Position numbers and translations under genes: made by a program. The notes under the pieces were generated by a model, which was not told the DNA's origin, ran no database searches, and worked only from the letters and a program-made list of their open reading frames with translations. A stretch of DNA of 64,000 nucleotides from Xestospongia bergquistia (lineage: Eukaryota; Porifera; Demospongiae; Haplosclerida; Petrosiidae), in assembly GCA_963965975.1 (NCBI GenBank), contig OZ014416.1:8660432-8724431 (forward strand), given 5' to 3'. Positions 40,232 to 53,690 of this stretch are shown here, piece by piece. Numbering within the stretch: position 1 is the stretch's first letter; every line of letters begins with the position of its first letter.

Positions 40232-42408
40232 TTACATCATGTTAATGAGGTCTTGTGATCCAAGTGGTTCGTCATTCTCTTGTCTACTGGTTTCGCTACT
40301 TGTACTACAAGATCGCTGTAAGTTTTCTTGATCAGATGAACCAGAACGAGGAATTGAGGGTGGACGCTGAAGGTTAGAGAGGTCTAGAAAGAAATTATAT
40401 TATAATGCCCTATATCTCTAACTTCAGAAAATTTCAACAAATCACTGACCTCATGTTAACTATCTTGTATCATAGGTAATAGAATTATTATTACTATGGT
40501 TATATTTCTATAGTTACTGTTGTTATGGTAATTGTTACCATGGTAATATTCCAATGGTAATGGTACCATGCTTTGGTGACATACATGCTGTCACTATAGT
40601 TGTTGCTATGGTAACACGTATCTTTATGCTATGATAATGTTGCCATACTAATAGTTACTATGGTGACTTTGAATTTCTTACTGGAAGCTAGAGTCTATGG
40701 GTGGTTCTTGGTGTAACTTGACTATGATGACATCATCATGAAATGGCATATAGTGATGTCATTAACCCTATGACATATAGTGATGTCATTAACCCTATGA
40801 CACATAATGATGTCATCATCATAGTACAAGTTACACTAAGAATAATCCTAGTCTATAGTCCACGATCTCAACATAAAAGTGGTCCAATGTCAAATATTTT
40901 CTAAAACTATTTATATGTTTGTAAAAGCCTCTTTCTCTTACCTGTGGCTGTTTTCTTTTGTTCTCTCTTTCTTCTCTTCACAGGAGGTGATGTTATTTCA
41001 CTCTGCCATTCATCTGTCAATATTGAACCACTGCTATACTTAGTACCATCATTTGACTTTGATTTCGGTGATGGTGTCATCTCTTTCTCCCCACCATCTT
41101 CCTCCTCAATTCCTTCATCATCTGCCCCTACTGAGTCCCGTCTTTCCAAGGGTTCTCCTGACTTTGCCTTTTCTAATGTTTGATTTGATGAGAGGTACTC
41201 GACTGATTCCATGAGTCGGCGGATTTTCGCTTTCTTTTCATTTAGTACAAGTTTGAATTTCCCATACAAGTCTCCTTCGATCTGTAAAAAATGGACAGTA
41301 AACTATTGACACATAGATAGAAAATGGACACATTATAAAGTCATTCCCATAATGTCTAAAGGTGATAACTGAGGTGTTAATATAACAGAATATTTCAAGA
41401 ACAATAGACTTTTTGTACTATAATAGATTAGATAGCTAGAAAGTGTTATATCAGTTATCTAAATGCATATATAAATCCAGCATATATAATCACTAAATGC
41501 AGTTATAGAGCTCATTATTTACTACACAAAAAGGTGGAGAAGTCCTTATTTGGCAATAGAAGCATTGCGTCATACATTTCTGCAATTAGTCACTGTGTTG
41601 TTTCATTTGATTTTAAGATATAGTTTACAATCAATTCATTAACACTCAGTTATCACCTTTAGACATTATGGGATTAGACATTTTGGGACATTTCCCATTA
41701 CAAGGCAATGACATATGTATATATTTACAAACATGTATTTATTCTGACCTCTTCTTTCAAGTTAATTGTCTCCTCGAGTCGTTTTAAAGTCATCTCTCTC
41801 TCTTTGATTAGTCTATTTTTCTCAAGTTGTAAGCTGTCAATTGTTTTATGCTGTTCAGTCATTTTACTAACAGCAAAATCTAACATCTTCAGATGAAGAG
41901 CAGGTGTGGCATGCGTTTCCATGACAACAGAGCCTAGAAATACTTTAATATCCTGTTTAACAAGATGCTTCTTCCATGAGAATTCTAGACTGTTATCGGA
42001 AGGTTTCAAAACTGTCGTATAAAGATATCCAGATGATGCTTCAGTTAACGCTACTTCAGTGTCTCTGAGAAATGCCTCTTCTGATCCTTTGGCATTTTTA
42101 GCATTTTCTTTGATATGCTGATGAGAGATTGCACCCACCCAGCCCTGACGACCATCGGTAGCTTGAAGATAATACATGTCTGAATAAGAATAGACTAGTA
42201 GATATAGAATGGGGCAGTCCCCTTCTGTTTCTAGTTTAACGAGGTCTAGTAAATCCTTGTCTGTATCATTGAGATCTCTTGATCTTTTTATCGGACTATT
42301 TGTGGGTGTGGCTCCAGATCTTTTTGTGGGGGTGGTCTGGGTTGGAGTGGGTGTGACATCTGGATTTAGATCCATAGAGAAAAGATCGTCCATAGATGCA
42401 CCAGCCAT
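40232..42408 (-). CDS. XRCC4: DNA double-strand-break repair protein XRCC4
   Basis: XRCC4 is the non-homologous end-joining scaffold that holds DNA ligase IV. Exon 1 (42408 to about 41745) begins MAGASMDDLFSMDLNPDV, an extension not found in the human protein. It then gives the head domain (YYLQATDGRQGWVGAISHQ; LEFSWKKHLVKQDIKVFLG) and the start of the coiled-coil stalk. Exon 2 (about 41280-40942) begins IEGDLYGKFKLVLNEKKAKI, the best-conserved XRCC4 signature and ligase-IV-binding stalk. A Ser/acidic region and PPVKRRKREQKK, a likely NLS, follow. The last exon (about 40385-40232) is Ser/Gln-rich and ends LINMM-stop. It is tail-to-tail with PHACTR and head-to-head with the JmjC gene. Confidence 0.88.
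40684..40862. repeat. Long imperfect inverted repeat in XRCC4 intron
   Basis: The left arm (gagtctatgggtggttcttg, gtgtaacttgactatgatga) and right arm (reading back from gactatagactaggattatt) are about 50 bp each with several mismatches. They enclose two direct copies of catatagtgatgtcattaac. It could be a small MITE or a cruciform; no clear target duplication. Confidence 0.65.
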
Positions 42409-43000
42409 TGTACCTATAAATGACAGACAATCACAACATGTAGTAATACATTATAACCTTATATGGAGAGTTTAAGATCTTAGCCTAAGACTTAGAATAT
42501 TGTATGATATAACATTATATATACTATATCATGTGCAAACTCTTAATATAGTCAACAAAAATTAACTATTTGAACTTTAAAAATATATATATTTATTATA
42601 AACTATATCATTTTATACATTAATGAATTACCTTTAAATCTTTAATAGATGGGGCGTGTTCTCTGGTGTGGAATAGTGGGGTGGGGCTCAGTTCTTTTGT
42701 AAACGAGGTAAGTAAACTGTCTCTAGTTAGTAATGCTCTTTACATATCATAGTTATTATGTAGTCTCTGATTATATAGTAAATGTTATAATGAGATATAA
42801 TAGAGAAATGAATAAGAATACATTTATATAATAAATATGTAGGTTAGATCAAGGCAACCAGGAAAAAAATCAGTAGACCTTAGTGACTCAATCCTCTAGT
42901 TATCTTATCCAATACTTGTATTGTTAACATTATATATACTTACTAATATAATGTCAATGAATATATTTAAATTATTTGTCTCTTTATTATAGGGACTATT

Positions 43001-45440
<2,440 letters not shown>

Positions 45441-45914
45441 TAATTTTGAACATTATTTTTTTCAAAGAATTTAGCAAAAGAAAAGTGCAAATTTTTTTGT
45501 TCTAAATTAAATTCATTGACTGTTGATGGAGAACAACCTCTAATGTTAATATGATGTACCAGAACTTAAAATGAAGGTTAATAGATCTAGAGACCAAAAA
45601 ACTAGTTTTTACTCGTTTTGGGCTACTAGCACATTATTTTTGGAGTTGAACATATACAGTATAAGTATGGTTAGTTCAGATAATATGTGACATTGAGTTA
45701 TTACTAGTTTATTGAAGTTAATATTATTATAGTTTATGGGGCACTCCTGTTATTGTTAACTAATTAGGGGGAATTTAAACAATGCTAGTGGTTTTTGAGG
45801 TATTTTAGGCCTTGGTCTGGAGAAGAGGTTTGTCATAATTTTTATTGGACTATGTACATGAATATTGTTTATTGTAGGAAGTTCATAAATTGTTCACATG
45901 TGATTAGTTTCAAG
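45441..45914. promoter_or_regulatory. Spacer between JmjC gene and S8-1
   Basis: 474 bp, AT-rich, no gene. An acceptor-like tattttag near 45808 or attgtag near 45877 suggests a 5' UTR intron for S8-1. The last 10 bases before the start (gtttcaag) match those before S8-5 and S8-6. Confidence 0.45.
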
Positions 45915-48173
45915 ATGTCAATGGAGATGTTCTTACAATCTGGTAATGAATCAAATAATAGCGATAGTGATACTGAAGAACCATCACCCAAACGTAGATG
46001 TGATCATGATGAAGAACCTAGTACCCTATTAGAAGGTAGTGACAATCCCTCTACATCAACTGTGCCTTCTCCTAATGAACCTAATCCTGAAGGAAGTCAT
46101 AATGACTCAGAGACTCCAGGTAATAACCAACCATCAAGTGAACCAGTTGAGGACCAGGGTGACCCTAATGCTAATAATAATCCTAGTGAAATGGAAGAGA
46201 GTCATAATGACTCAGAGACTCCAGGTAATAACCAACCATCAAGTGAACTAGTTGAGGACCAGGGTGACCCTAATGCTAATAATAATCCTAGTGAAATGGA
46301 AGAGAGTCATAATGACTCAGAGACTCCAGGTAATAACCAACCATCAAGTGAGCCAGTGGAGGACCAGGGTGACCCTAATGCTAATAATAATAATCCTAAT
46401 GAAGTAAACATAAAACTTACTCATCTCTTGCCTCCTCAAGTGCCAGCTCAAAAGTTGCGTGTAGCAGTTGATCTTTCAAACATTTTAGAGGATTATTTTA
46501 ATGAAGCAGTTTGTGATCAGAATTGCCATTTCACTCCGAGTATCACTGTATGTGAACTTGATCTCACATTACCATCATCATACGAAAGTAAACTAGTGCA
46601 GGACGCCAATGATCAATTAGCACTCATTTTGGTTGAAATCATTGCTAAAACTTGTCAATCAAAAGTGGCCAAAGTAGTTTTTCCAAAAATGCGGATAGAT
46701 CTTCTTAGAGGAACAATGCGTAGATTAAAAGACAAATTTACTGAAAAAAATATTGAACCACAGTTTGATGAGATAATGCTACCCTTCTTAGCTGAAGATG
46801 AGAAAATGTTGTATGATGATATTGTCAGTGTCATTGACCTTTTACTAGCGTATAAACCAAAAGAGATTTGTCTTGTTACCGACGCCTTAGATCAGCACAA
46901 TACATCTTCAGTAAAAAAGCTTAGAGAAGTTATCTCAGCCAAAATCCCAGAAGATGTTAGGCCTAGAGTAAACCTTGGATCAAAGTTGATAATATCTCGC
47001 AAAGAGAATAAAAAAGATGACAAAACAGATAAAAAGCTTAAAAGTAAGAAATTGCAAAAGCAGAGAGTACCAGCCTCTAAATCCCAACCATCAAGAAAAA
47101 GAAAACTGTTGGTACCAAAAGGATTAAAATTACAGACTGAAAGTCAAGTATTTGCTTTTGACTTTCATTTGATGGTACCACTTTTACCAGGCTCTCCTTA
47201 TTTCACAGCTTATAGCTATTGGAAGCTTGAAACAATTCACAACAGTGGATTTACTGGGAAAGGCATAACTGTGGCTGTGGTTGACACTGGGATTAGCCCT
47301 CATAAGGCCTTTCCAAATCAAGGAAACATTTTTAAAAAGAATTTTTCACACAATATAATAACTACAGATATCATTGGTCATGGGACTCTTTGTGCTGGGA
47401 TTTTATGTGGAAAGTCATTTAAATATTATCGTGATCCACAAAATGAATCAGATGATAAGAAAAAAGATTTTCCATGTGGAGTAGCTCCTGATGCTACACT
47501 AGTAGTCTGCAAAGTGACATCAGGTGCTTCAAAAACAGCATCACCATCTGCTGTAGCTAAAGCATTGCAATGGATTAGCAATGAAAATATTGATGTGGTT
47601 TCTCTTTCTATGGGTTCTTTAGGCATTTCATTAGAAGTCGTTGAAGCTATCAATCATCTTGTTCACAAAGGTGTGATAATTGTTTGTGCTGCTAGCAACT
47701 ATGGTCATCAGTTTAGTCAGCCAATCTGTTTTCCAGCTCGTCTAGGTCATGTGTTATGTATAGGATCTCATGGTCCTCATGGAAAACCTTCTTCTTTCTC
47801 TCCAGTTGGTCAGGACATTGATTTTCTTGCACCAGGTGAAGACATAGCTGGACCTAACAACAAGTATGTTGACCATGTAGCTGTTGACAGTGGTACATCG
47901 TATGCTGCCCCTGCTGTTGCAGGTCTTGTTTGCCTCATCTTAGAGTACATCAACGCCATAGCTGGTCAGGTTGGTATTGACGTAGCCAAACAATTTAAAA
48001 ATCATTGGGTTATGAAGGAAATACTTCGTAAAATAAGCACATGTCCTGGTAGACACACAGATGATGAAGGATTTGGAGCTCTTAATCCACTTCAGTTCTT
48101 TCTACGACCTGATCAAATACTTAAAACGATTAATGATGAAATTATTAATCCTATTTTCATGGAATTTTCTTAG
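45915..48173 (+). CDS. Intracellular subtilisin-like peptidase S8-1 (type A)
   Basis: A 752-residue serine peptidase in one exon. The start at 45915 (MSMEMFLQSGNESNNSD) is chosen by alignment with S8-5; the open frame runs 40 codons further up without similarity. An acidic N-terminus carries an NLS-like EPSPKRRCD and three 35-residue repeats. A conserved module of about 230 residues follows (LTHLLPPQVPAQKL; ELDLTLPSSYESKL; VVFPKMRIDLL; FDEIMLPFL; KPKEICLVT; NLGSKLI), then a Lys-rich linker. The S8 domain has Asp457 (VVDTG), His489 (GHGTLCAG), an oxyanion Asn (CAASNYG) and Ser662 (DSGTSYAAP). All catalytic residues are present, but there is no signal peptide and no I9 prodomain. aataaag at 48302. 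Substrate unknown. Confidence 0.88.
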   Translation: MSMEMFLQSGNESNNSDSDTEEPSPKRRCDHDEEPSTLLEGSDNPSTSTVPSPNEPNPEGSHNDSETPGNNQPSSEPVEDQGDPNANNNPSEMEESHNDSETPGNNQPSSELVEDQGDPNANNNPSEMEESHNDSETPGNNQPSSEPVEDQGDPNANNNNPNEVNIKLTHLLPPQVPAQKLRVAVDLSNILEDYFNEAVCDQNCHFTPSITVCELDLTLPSSYESKLVQDANDQLALILVEIIAKTCQSKVAKVVFPKMRIDLLRGTMRRLKDKFTEKNIEPQFDEIMLPFLAEDEKMLYDDIVSVIDLLLAYKPKEICLVTDALDQHNTSSVKKLREVISAKIPEDVRPRVNLGSKLIISRKENKKDDKTDKKLKSKKLQKQRVPASKSQPSRKRKLLVPKGLKLQTESQVFAFDFHLMVPLLPGSPYFTAYSYWKLETIHNSGFTGKGITVAVVDTGISPHKAFPNQGNIFKKNFSHNIITTDIIGHGTLCAGILCGKSFKYYRDPQNESDDKKKDFPCGVAPDATLVVCKVTSGASKTASPSAVAKALQWISNENIDVVSLSMGSLGISLEVVEAINHLVHKGVIIVCAASNYGHQFSQPICFPARLGHVLCIGSHGPHGKPSSFSPVGQDIDFLAPGEDIAGPNNKYVDHVAVDSGTSYAAPAVAGLVCLILEYINAIAGQVGIDVAKQFKNHWVMKEILRKISTCPGRHTDDEGFGALNPLQFFLRPDQILKTINDEIINPIFMEFS
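46096..46400 (+). repeat. Coding 105-bp tandem repeat in S8-1
   Basis: Three nearly identical units encoding SHNDSETPGNNQPSSE and VEDQGDPNANNNPSEMEE. S8-5 and S8-6 have a single SHN-type remnant (DESHNTSHN), so the expansion is specific to S8-1 and recent. Confidence 0.93.
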
Positions 48174-48953
48174 AGATGATAACTCGATTTCATTTCTGCT
48201 TAATTATATACCTAGACAGCTGAACTTTAAACTACTTGGTTTATTATACTTTCCCTTTCCTGATTATTATTTGTTGATTATTATTTAGAAGCTTGTTTAT
48301 TAATAAAGTTAAGATATGAATACCAATTCACTTGTTTGACATTCCTGGAAAGTATGCAAATTCATAAAGCCTACTGATTCATCAGTTTGGTACTTCACAC
48401 TGCATGTTACTACCAGTATAGAGATGTATACCTTGAGCACAAAATGATAGCAAGTAGCTATGTGTGTAACATTGTGAACTTACAGAAAGCAATGTAAGTT
48501 GGGTTCTTGTTCAACTCAACAACTTATGATCAAGTTTTCCCAGTTAATGTCCAGTGCATGATCAGTACAAACCCCTTTTCTACACTACCTCTTCTTAAAT
48601 AAACAAATTATGTAGTCTTCTATGCCCCTTTCTAGTGTATACTCCTCCTTTTTGAATAAACAATTTGTAATATGTTTTGAATGTTTTGTTGATAAATTTA
48701 GAGCCTTAACATGTAAAATAATTAAAGAAAGATAACAATCAATAATGAAGACAAAACTGAATGTAAATATAATACATTAATAAGGAATTGTGAGTCATAA
48801 CTGGAAAAATTTAGTGAACACAGGGTTAATGACTTCATTGTGCATTGTTTGAATTATATGATCAGGTTGTTGAAAGAACTGAAGTGGATTAAGAGATGAA
48901 CAGTAATATTTTGAACTTTTACAATTTACAAACTTACATATTTAAAGTTTAAT
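48174..48953. other. Spacer between convergent S8-1 and S8-2
   Basis: No gene. The stretch at about 48390-48540 (tatagagatgtataccttga ... gttcaactcaac) recurs at about 62310-62450, so it belongs to a duplicated intergenic module. Confidence 0.6.
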
Positions 48954-51050
48954 CTAATTATCTAAAGTGCTCGAATTAGTCTTGTTCTCTTTAGTATAGT
49001 ATTGTAGTGATTGGGAATCAATCTGCGATTTAATTCTCTCCACAAAACATTTTGGCTGTTTGAAGAAACGCATTGGGTTAAGTGCACCAAATCCTTTGTC
49101 ATCAGTAGCTTGTCCTGGAGATGTACTCATTTCTTGCAATAACTCCTTCATTACCCAATGAAATTTAAAATGTGGGAATAAGTCTAGATAGTTTTTCTTG
49201 ATATAATCAAGAAGTAGGCAAATAAGTCCAACCACAGCAGGAGCAGCAAATGATGTACCGTGCTCATTGGCAATATAATGTTGATATATCTTATTACTTG
49301 GTACAGTTATTCCTTCACCTGGTGCTAAAAAGTCAATTTGTTGACCCACAGGAGAAAATGGAGATGCTTTTCCATTGGGACCATGAGATCCTATGCATAG
49401 AACATGACCTAGTCGAGCTGGGAAAGCAATTGGTTGCATGAACTTGTGACCGTGGTTACTGGCTGCACAGACAACTATCACTCCATTGTAAATGAGTTTA
49501 GTAACAACTTTAGCAATTTGAAGAGAAAATTCTAAAGATCCAAGAGAAAGAGAAACAACATCAATAATAATGTCACTCCTACTTGCAATGTGCTCTAGAG
49601 CTTTGCACACCACATCACATGATATGGTATCACTGCCATCAGGGAAGATTTTATATACAATTAAATTGGCATCTGGTGCTATACCAGGGGGAAACTTTTC
49701 CTGCTGCTCTCCTTCCACATATACTGCTGGGTTCTTACTGTAAGGAAAAGATTTACCACATATAATGCTGGCACATGCAGTACTATGACCATTATTGTCA
49801 TAGCTATCTATGCTGTCCGTAAGATTATTTAATTCGATATTTTTCTTGAGACATAGTGCAGGATGAGAATAATCAAGTCCTGTGTCTACAACTGCTACTG
49901 TAATGTCTTGTCCTGTTATATTTTGACTATGAAACTGTCCAATGTCCCAATAGTTGTGAGCTGTAATTACAAGAGAAGAAGGATTTCCTAATTGTGGGCT
50001 CTGTAAACTGTGATCAAATGTGTAAGATTGGCTTGTTGATGACTCCTTTTTCTTTTGAGACAGTGAAGGTCCTGATGGTCTGACTTTTGTGGCCCCAGAA
50101 GGTTCCTTCTTTTTCTGTTTGGTTGTATTATTTGGTGAAGTTTCTTCTTTTTGTTTCTTTGATGGCTTTGGGAAGATCTTCTTAGAGCCATACCTAACAA
50201 GAGGAGTAGTAGCATCTCCAAAGAGCTTCTCAATCTCTGACTTAAGAGGTTTATAATCCTCTCTGTGATTTGCAGGAGGATCCAAGAGTATTTCCTGAGG
50301 AGATGATTTTTGAACAAGTGTGATAAATTTTAAACAATGTTCAACTATTGTACTTGGATCTGATATTGAGAATGGAACTACGATTTTCTGATATTCTCCT
50401 AGAAATTCAAGTTTACTGATCACTTCATTGAGAATATCAATTCTCATTTTAGGAAACTTCAATATTGTTGGCTTTTTTGCTTTTTTGAATAACGGTGAAA
50501 AGATATCTTGTAGCAAACTAGCATTGTTTTGTAACTTACTACAATAAGATGATGACAGTTCCAAATTTAGCTCTTTAAAACTGGTTTCCTCAGATGACCT
50601 CTGTTCAAGTCGTTTCTCAACAGTTACTTTCAACTGTTGACCAAGATCATATGGACGAGCTAACACACGTTCTTCAATTTTTTCAGGTAAAATACTAGTT
50701 AATTCGAGGACTTCTACTGCATCTAATGTTGCATCCACTGGTAGTGGTTCTTCTGATAGGCGTGGTTGTTCTTCCATTGTTTGTGCAGACCTTACTGATA
50801 GTGCTGTTTCATCAGTAATGTCATCATCGGGTTCTTCAGTGTTGCATGATTGAATATTACTAAGAGTTAATTCACTTGTGTCATGATATGATTGTTCATT
50901 ATCAGGATCATTCACAGAAGATGCCGTAGTTGATATCAGATTGTTACCAGCCACTAAGTTCTCTGTATTAGTATCTTCTCTAGCAACTTTAGAAGTTGAT
51001 GTCTCATCTGTATCTGAAATAGATTGTCGTTTTCTGGAAAGTTGACTCAT
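48954..51050 (-). CDS. Intracellular subtilisin-like peptidase S8-2 (type B)
   Basis: A single-exon gene of 698 residues starting MSQLSRKRQSISDTDETS. The acidic, Ser/Thr-rich N-terminus is followed by the conserved module in its type-B form (LTSILPEKIEERVL; LNLELSSSYCSKLQ; LKFPKMRIDILNEV; QKIVVPFSI; QEILLDPP; VRYGSKKIF). Next comes a Lys-rich linker (PKPSKKQKEE, TKQKKKEPSG, SQKKKESS). The S8 domain has Asp389 (VVDTGLDYSHP), His422 in an unusual NGHSTACAS (the family norm is GHGT), Asn in CAASNHG and Ser600 (EHGTSFAAPA). The Gly-to-Ser change beside the catalytic His may lower activity or alter specificity. No signal peptide. Convergent with S8-1, same strand as S8-3. Confidence 0.87.
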   Translation of the reverse strand: MSQLSRKRQSISDTDETSTSKVAREDTNTENLVAGNNLISTTASSVNDPDNEQSYHDTSELTLSNIQSCNTEEPDDDITDETALSVRSAQTMEEQPRLSEEPLPVDATLDAVEVLELTSILPEKIEERVLARPYDLGQQLKVTVEKRLEQRSSEETSFKELNLELSSSYCSKLQNNASLLQDIFSPLFKKAKKPTILKFPKMRIDILNEVISKLEFLGEYQKIVVPFSISDPSTIVEHCLKFITLVQKSSPQEILLDPPANHREDYKPLKSEIEKLFGDATTPLVRYGSKKIFPKPSKKQKEETSPNNTTKQKKKEPSGATKVRPSGPSLSQKKKESSTSQSYTFDHSLQSPQLGNPSSLVITAHNYWDIGQFHSQNITGQDITVAVVDTGLDYSHPALCLKKNIELNNLTDSIDSYDNNGHSTACASIICGKSFPYSKNPAVYVEGEQQEKFPPGIAPDANLIVYKIFPDGSDTISCDVVCKALEHIASRSDIIIDVVSLSLGSLEFSLQIAKVVTKLIYNGVIVVCAASNHGHKFMQPIAFPARLGHVLCIGSHGPNGKASPFSPVGQQIDFLAPGEGITVPSNKIYQHYIANEHGTSFAAPAVVGLICLLLDYIKKNYLDLFPHFKFHWVMKELLQEMSTSPGQATDDKGFGALNPMRFFKQPKCFVERIKSQIDSQSLQYYTKENKTNSSTLDN

Positions 51051-51543
51051 TATAAATTACTTTTTGAGCTGGTTGGTTGACTGAACTATTACACACAGGT
51101 CACCTCATTTTAGTCTGGGTATGAGACCATCCTTTTAAAACCACATATGAATACATAACACACCCACAGCTGTCTAAACTAATGTTGTTGTAGTCCATCC
51201 TCCTCACTATCCTTACTAATATACATATTTATGGTATTGAAGCCTTGGCAAGTAAAATACCTTTTTAATAATGTCATGTCTTCAAGATTATTTCTAGTGT
51301 TAAATAAGTCAGCTGTCACAACTTATGGTGAACTTGTATGGAAAGGGATGTACTATAATAGTTCAGTGGGATATTTTGTTATTTCAGGACATATATTAAA
51401 ATAATTTTGCTTCAAATGGTGATAATGTTATTGTTCTGGAATTTGAGAAAGAGAGAAGACAGTAGTTTAATTGGGATAACTGTGCTAGATGTCAACTATA
51501 GCTGACAATATGTAAATACAATACATTAATAAGGAAATGTAAG
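51051..51543. other. Spacer between S8-2 and S8-3
   Basis: Non-coding; includes the S8-2 promoter region. Nothing else recognised. Confidence 0.5.
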
Positions 51544-53690
51544 TCAGTCCTGAGAAAGTTCAGTGAACACAGGGTTAATGACTTCATCGTGAATCATTTG
51601 AATTATATGATCAGGTCGTTGAAAGAACTGAAGTGGATTAAGAGCTCCAAAACCTTCATCATCTGTGTGTCGACCAGGACATGTACTTATTTTACGAAGT
51701 ATTTCCTTCATAACCCAATGATTTTTATATTTTTTGGCTACCTCAGCATTTTGGGATGGTTTTCTTTCGCCAAATAATTTGATGTACTGTAAGATAAGGC
51801 AAACAAGACCAGCAACAGCTGGGGCAGCATATGATGTACCACTGTCAACTGCTACATGGTTGGCAATAAAGTTGCTGTTAGGTGCAGCTATATTTTCACC
51901 TGGTGCAAGAAAGTCAATATCTTGACCAATTGGAGAGAAAGAAGAAGGTTTCCCATGAGGACCATGAGATCCAATACATAACACATGACCTAGACGAGCT
52001 GGAAAACAGATTGACTGACTAAACTGATGACCATAGTTGCTAGCAGCACAAACAATTATCACTCCATTACTAACAAGATCATTGATAGCGTCGACAACAT
52101 CTAATGAGATACCTAGAGATCCCATAGAAAGAGAAACTACATCAATACGTTTTTTTCTGGATTTTTATTATTATTGCTAATCCACCACAATGCTTTGGCT
52201 ACAGCAAGTGATGTTGCTGTGTCTGAAGCACCTGATGTTACTTTGAAGACTACAAGATTAGCATCTGGTGCTACTCCACATGGAAACGGCTTCTTATTAC
52301 CGTTTGGATCATTTGTATTAAGAAAGTAATGGAACGATTTTCCACCCAATATTCCAGCACAAATAGTACCATGGCCAACTCTATCTACCATTATTCCATC
52401 AAATGAAAACTCCTCTGGGAAAATTATGTTATCCTTAAAGGCATTATGAGGACTAATTCCAGTATCAACTATAGCCACTGTTGTGCCTTTTCCTGTAATT
52501 CCCATTTCGTGAACATACTTAAGTTTCCAATATTTATAAGCTGTAAAGTATTGAGTGTCTGGTGAATATGGTACCATTGTATGAAAATCGAAAGCAAACA
52601 CTTGACTTTGACTAGGTAATGTTAAATTTTTTGGAAATAAAAGTTCCTTCTCTTCCTTAATTGTGAGAAATAAAGATTTTTGCTGGTTGTCATGTGCAAG
52701 TGATTTTTGAAGCTCTTGCTTTTTTTTCTTGTTTGGTATTTTTCTTTTGTTTTGTTTCCATTGTACTATACAGTTTGATCCAATGTATACTTCAGGCTTC
52801 TCAAAATCTGAGACCTTATTTTTGATCATCTCTTTAAGTTTCATTGCTAAATTTTCTTTTTCTTTTTCGTCTAGCTCATTGGTTACCAGATAAATATGTA
52901 TAGGTTTGTATACAAGGATATGCTCAATGACACCAACAACATCAGTGTGCAATGATTTCTGATCGTTAGCTAAGAAGGGTAGGTTTATCTTGTCAAATTG
53001 AGGCTCAATTTCTTGTTTACTTAGCTCCTTGTTTAATCCACCCATTACTACTGCAAGAAGGTCTATTCGCATTTGAGGAAAAATTACTTCGCTCACTTTT
53101 GATTGGTTTAGTTTTGCAATGACTGTTCCTGCTAACTTCTCAATAATACCTTGCAGATTATCAGCATATGATGAAGGTAGAGTGAGGTCAAGTTCATCAA
53201 TGGTGTCGTCTTTAGTGAAAGAATAAGTTTTAAGTGCTGACTGAAGATATTTTTCCAAAACTTTGGAAAAGTCAAGAGGCACTCGTAGTATTTGAGCTGG
53301 TACTTCAGAAGGTAAGAGATCAGTTAGGTTTATGTTTGCAAAATTATGTCCATCTTTTGGAACAGAATCATTTGATGAAGATTCAATGCTTGAGGTAGCA
53401 GGTATCTGGTCATCACTTGCTAATATGTCTTCTGATAAAGGAGTTACTGTCTCATCATTTTTACTCTGATTGGGTGATGGTGGTGTTATATCATCATTTG
53501 AGTCAATACTGGATTGTTTCCTGTCATTTATTATCCTACTGCTCTCAATATTGTCATCATAGTTGGCATCAACACTGGGTTTATCCTCCTGTGATGGTGG
53601 GAAGTAGGCTGTGATCTTACCAGAATTGTCCTACAATAGATTTCATAACTATAAAACAAATGTTTCCAGTTATCTCACCTTATTGCTCAT
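51544..53690 (-). pseudogene. Subtilisin-like S8-3 (type A), two exons, one frameshift
   Basis: A 12-base first exon (53690-53679, MSNK) is joined across a 48-bp intron with consensus ends to a long exon from 53630. The long exon opens DNSGKITAYFPPSQEDK, an N-terminus unlike the other copies. Then come an acidic linker, the type-A module (NINLTDLLPSEVPAQIL; ELDLTLPSSYADNL; VIFPQMRIDLL) and the S8 domain with VDTGISPHNAF, GHGTICAG, CAASNYG and DSGTSYAAP. The frame breaks at a run of seven A (coding strand, about 52150-52144), just before the expected IDVVSLSMG; the second half is open in another frame. All else is intact, so it could be an assembly error, a null allele or a young pseudogene. 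Confidence 0.8.

Noticed and set aside
45795-45914. N-terminal extension of S8-1 (MRYFRPWSGEEV...)
   Set aside because: No similarity to the paralogues, contains likely acceptor sites, and the paralogues start at the ATG after gtttcaag.
49988-50317. Minus-strand basic frame of 109 codons
   Set aside because: A shadow in another frame of the Lys-rich linker of S8-2.
52130-52160. Programmed ribosomal frameshift in S8-3
   Set aside because: The A-run resembles a slippery site, but no paralogue uses a shift here and no downstream structure is evident. An indel or assembly error is simpler.
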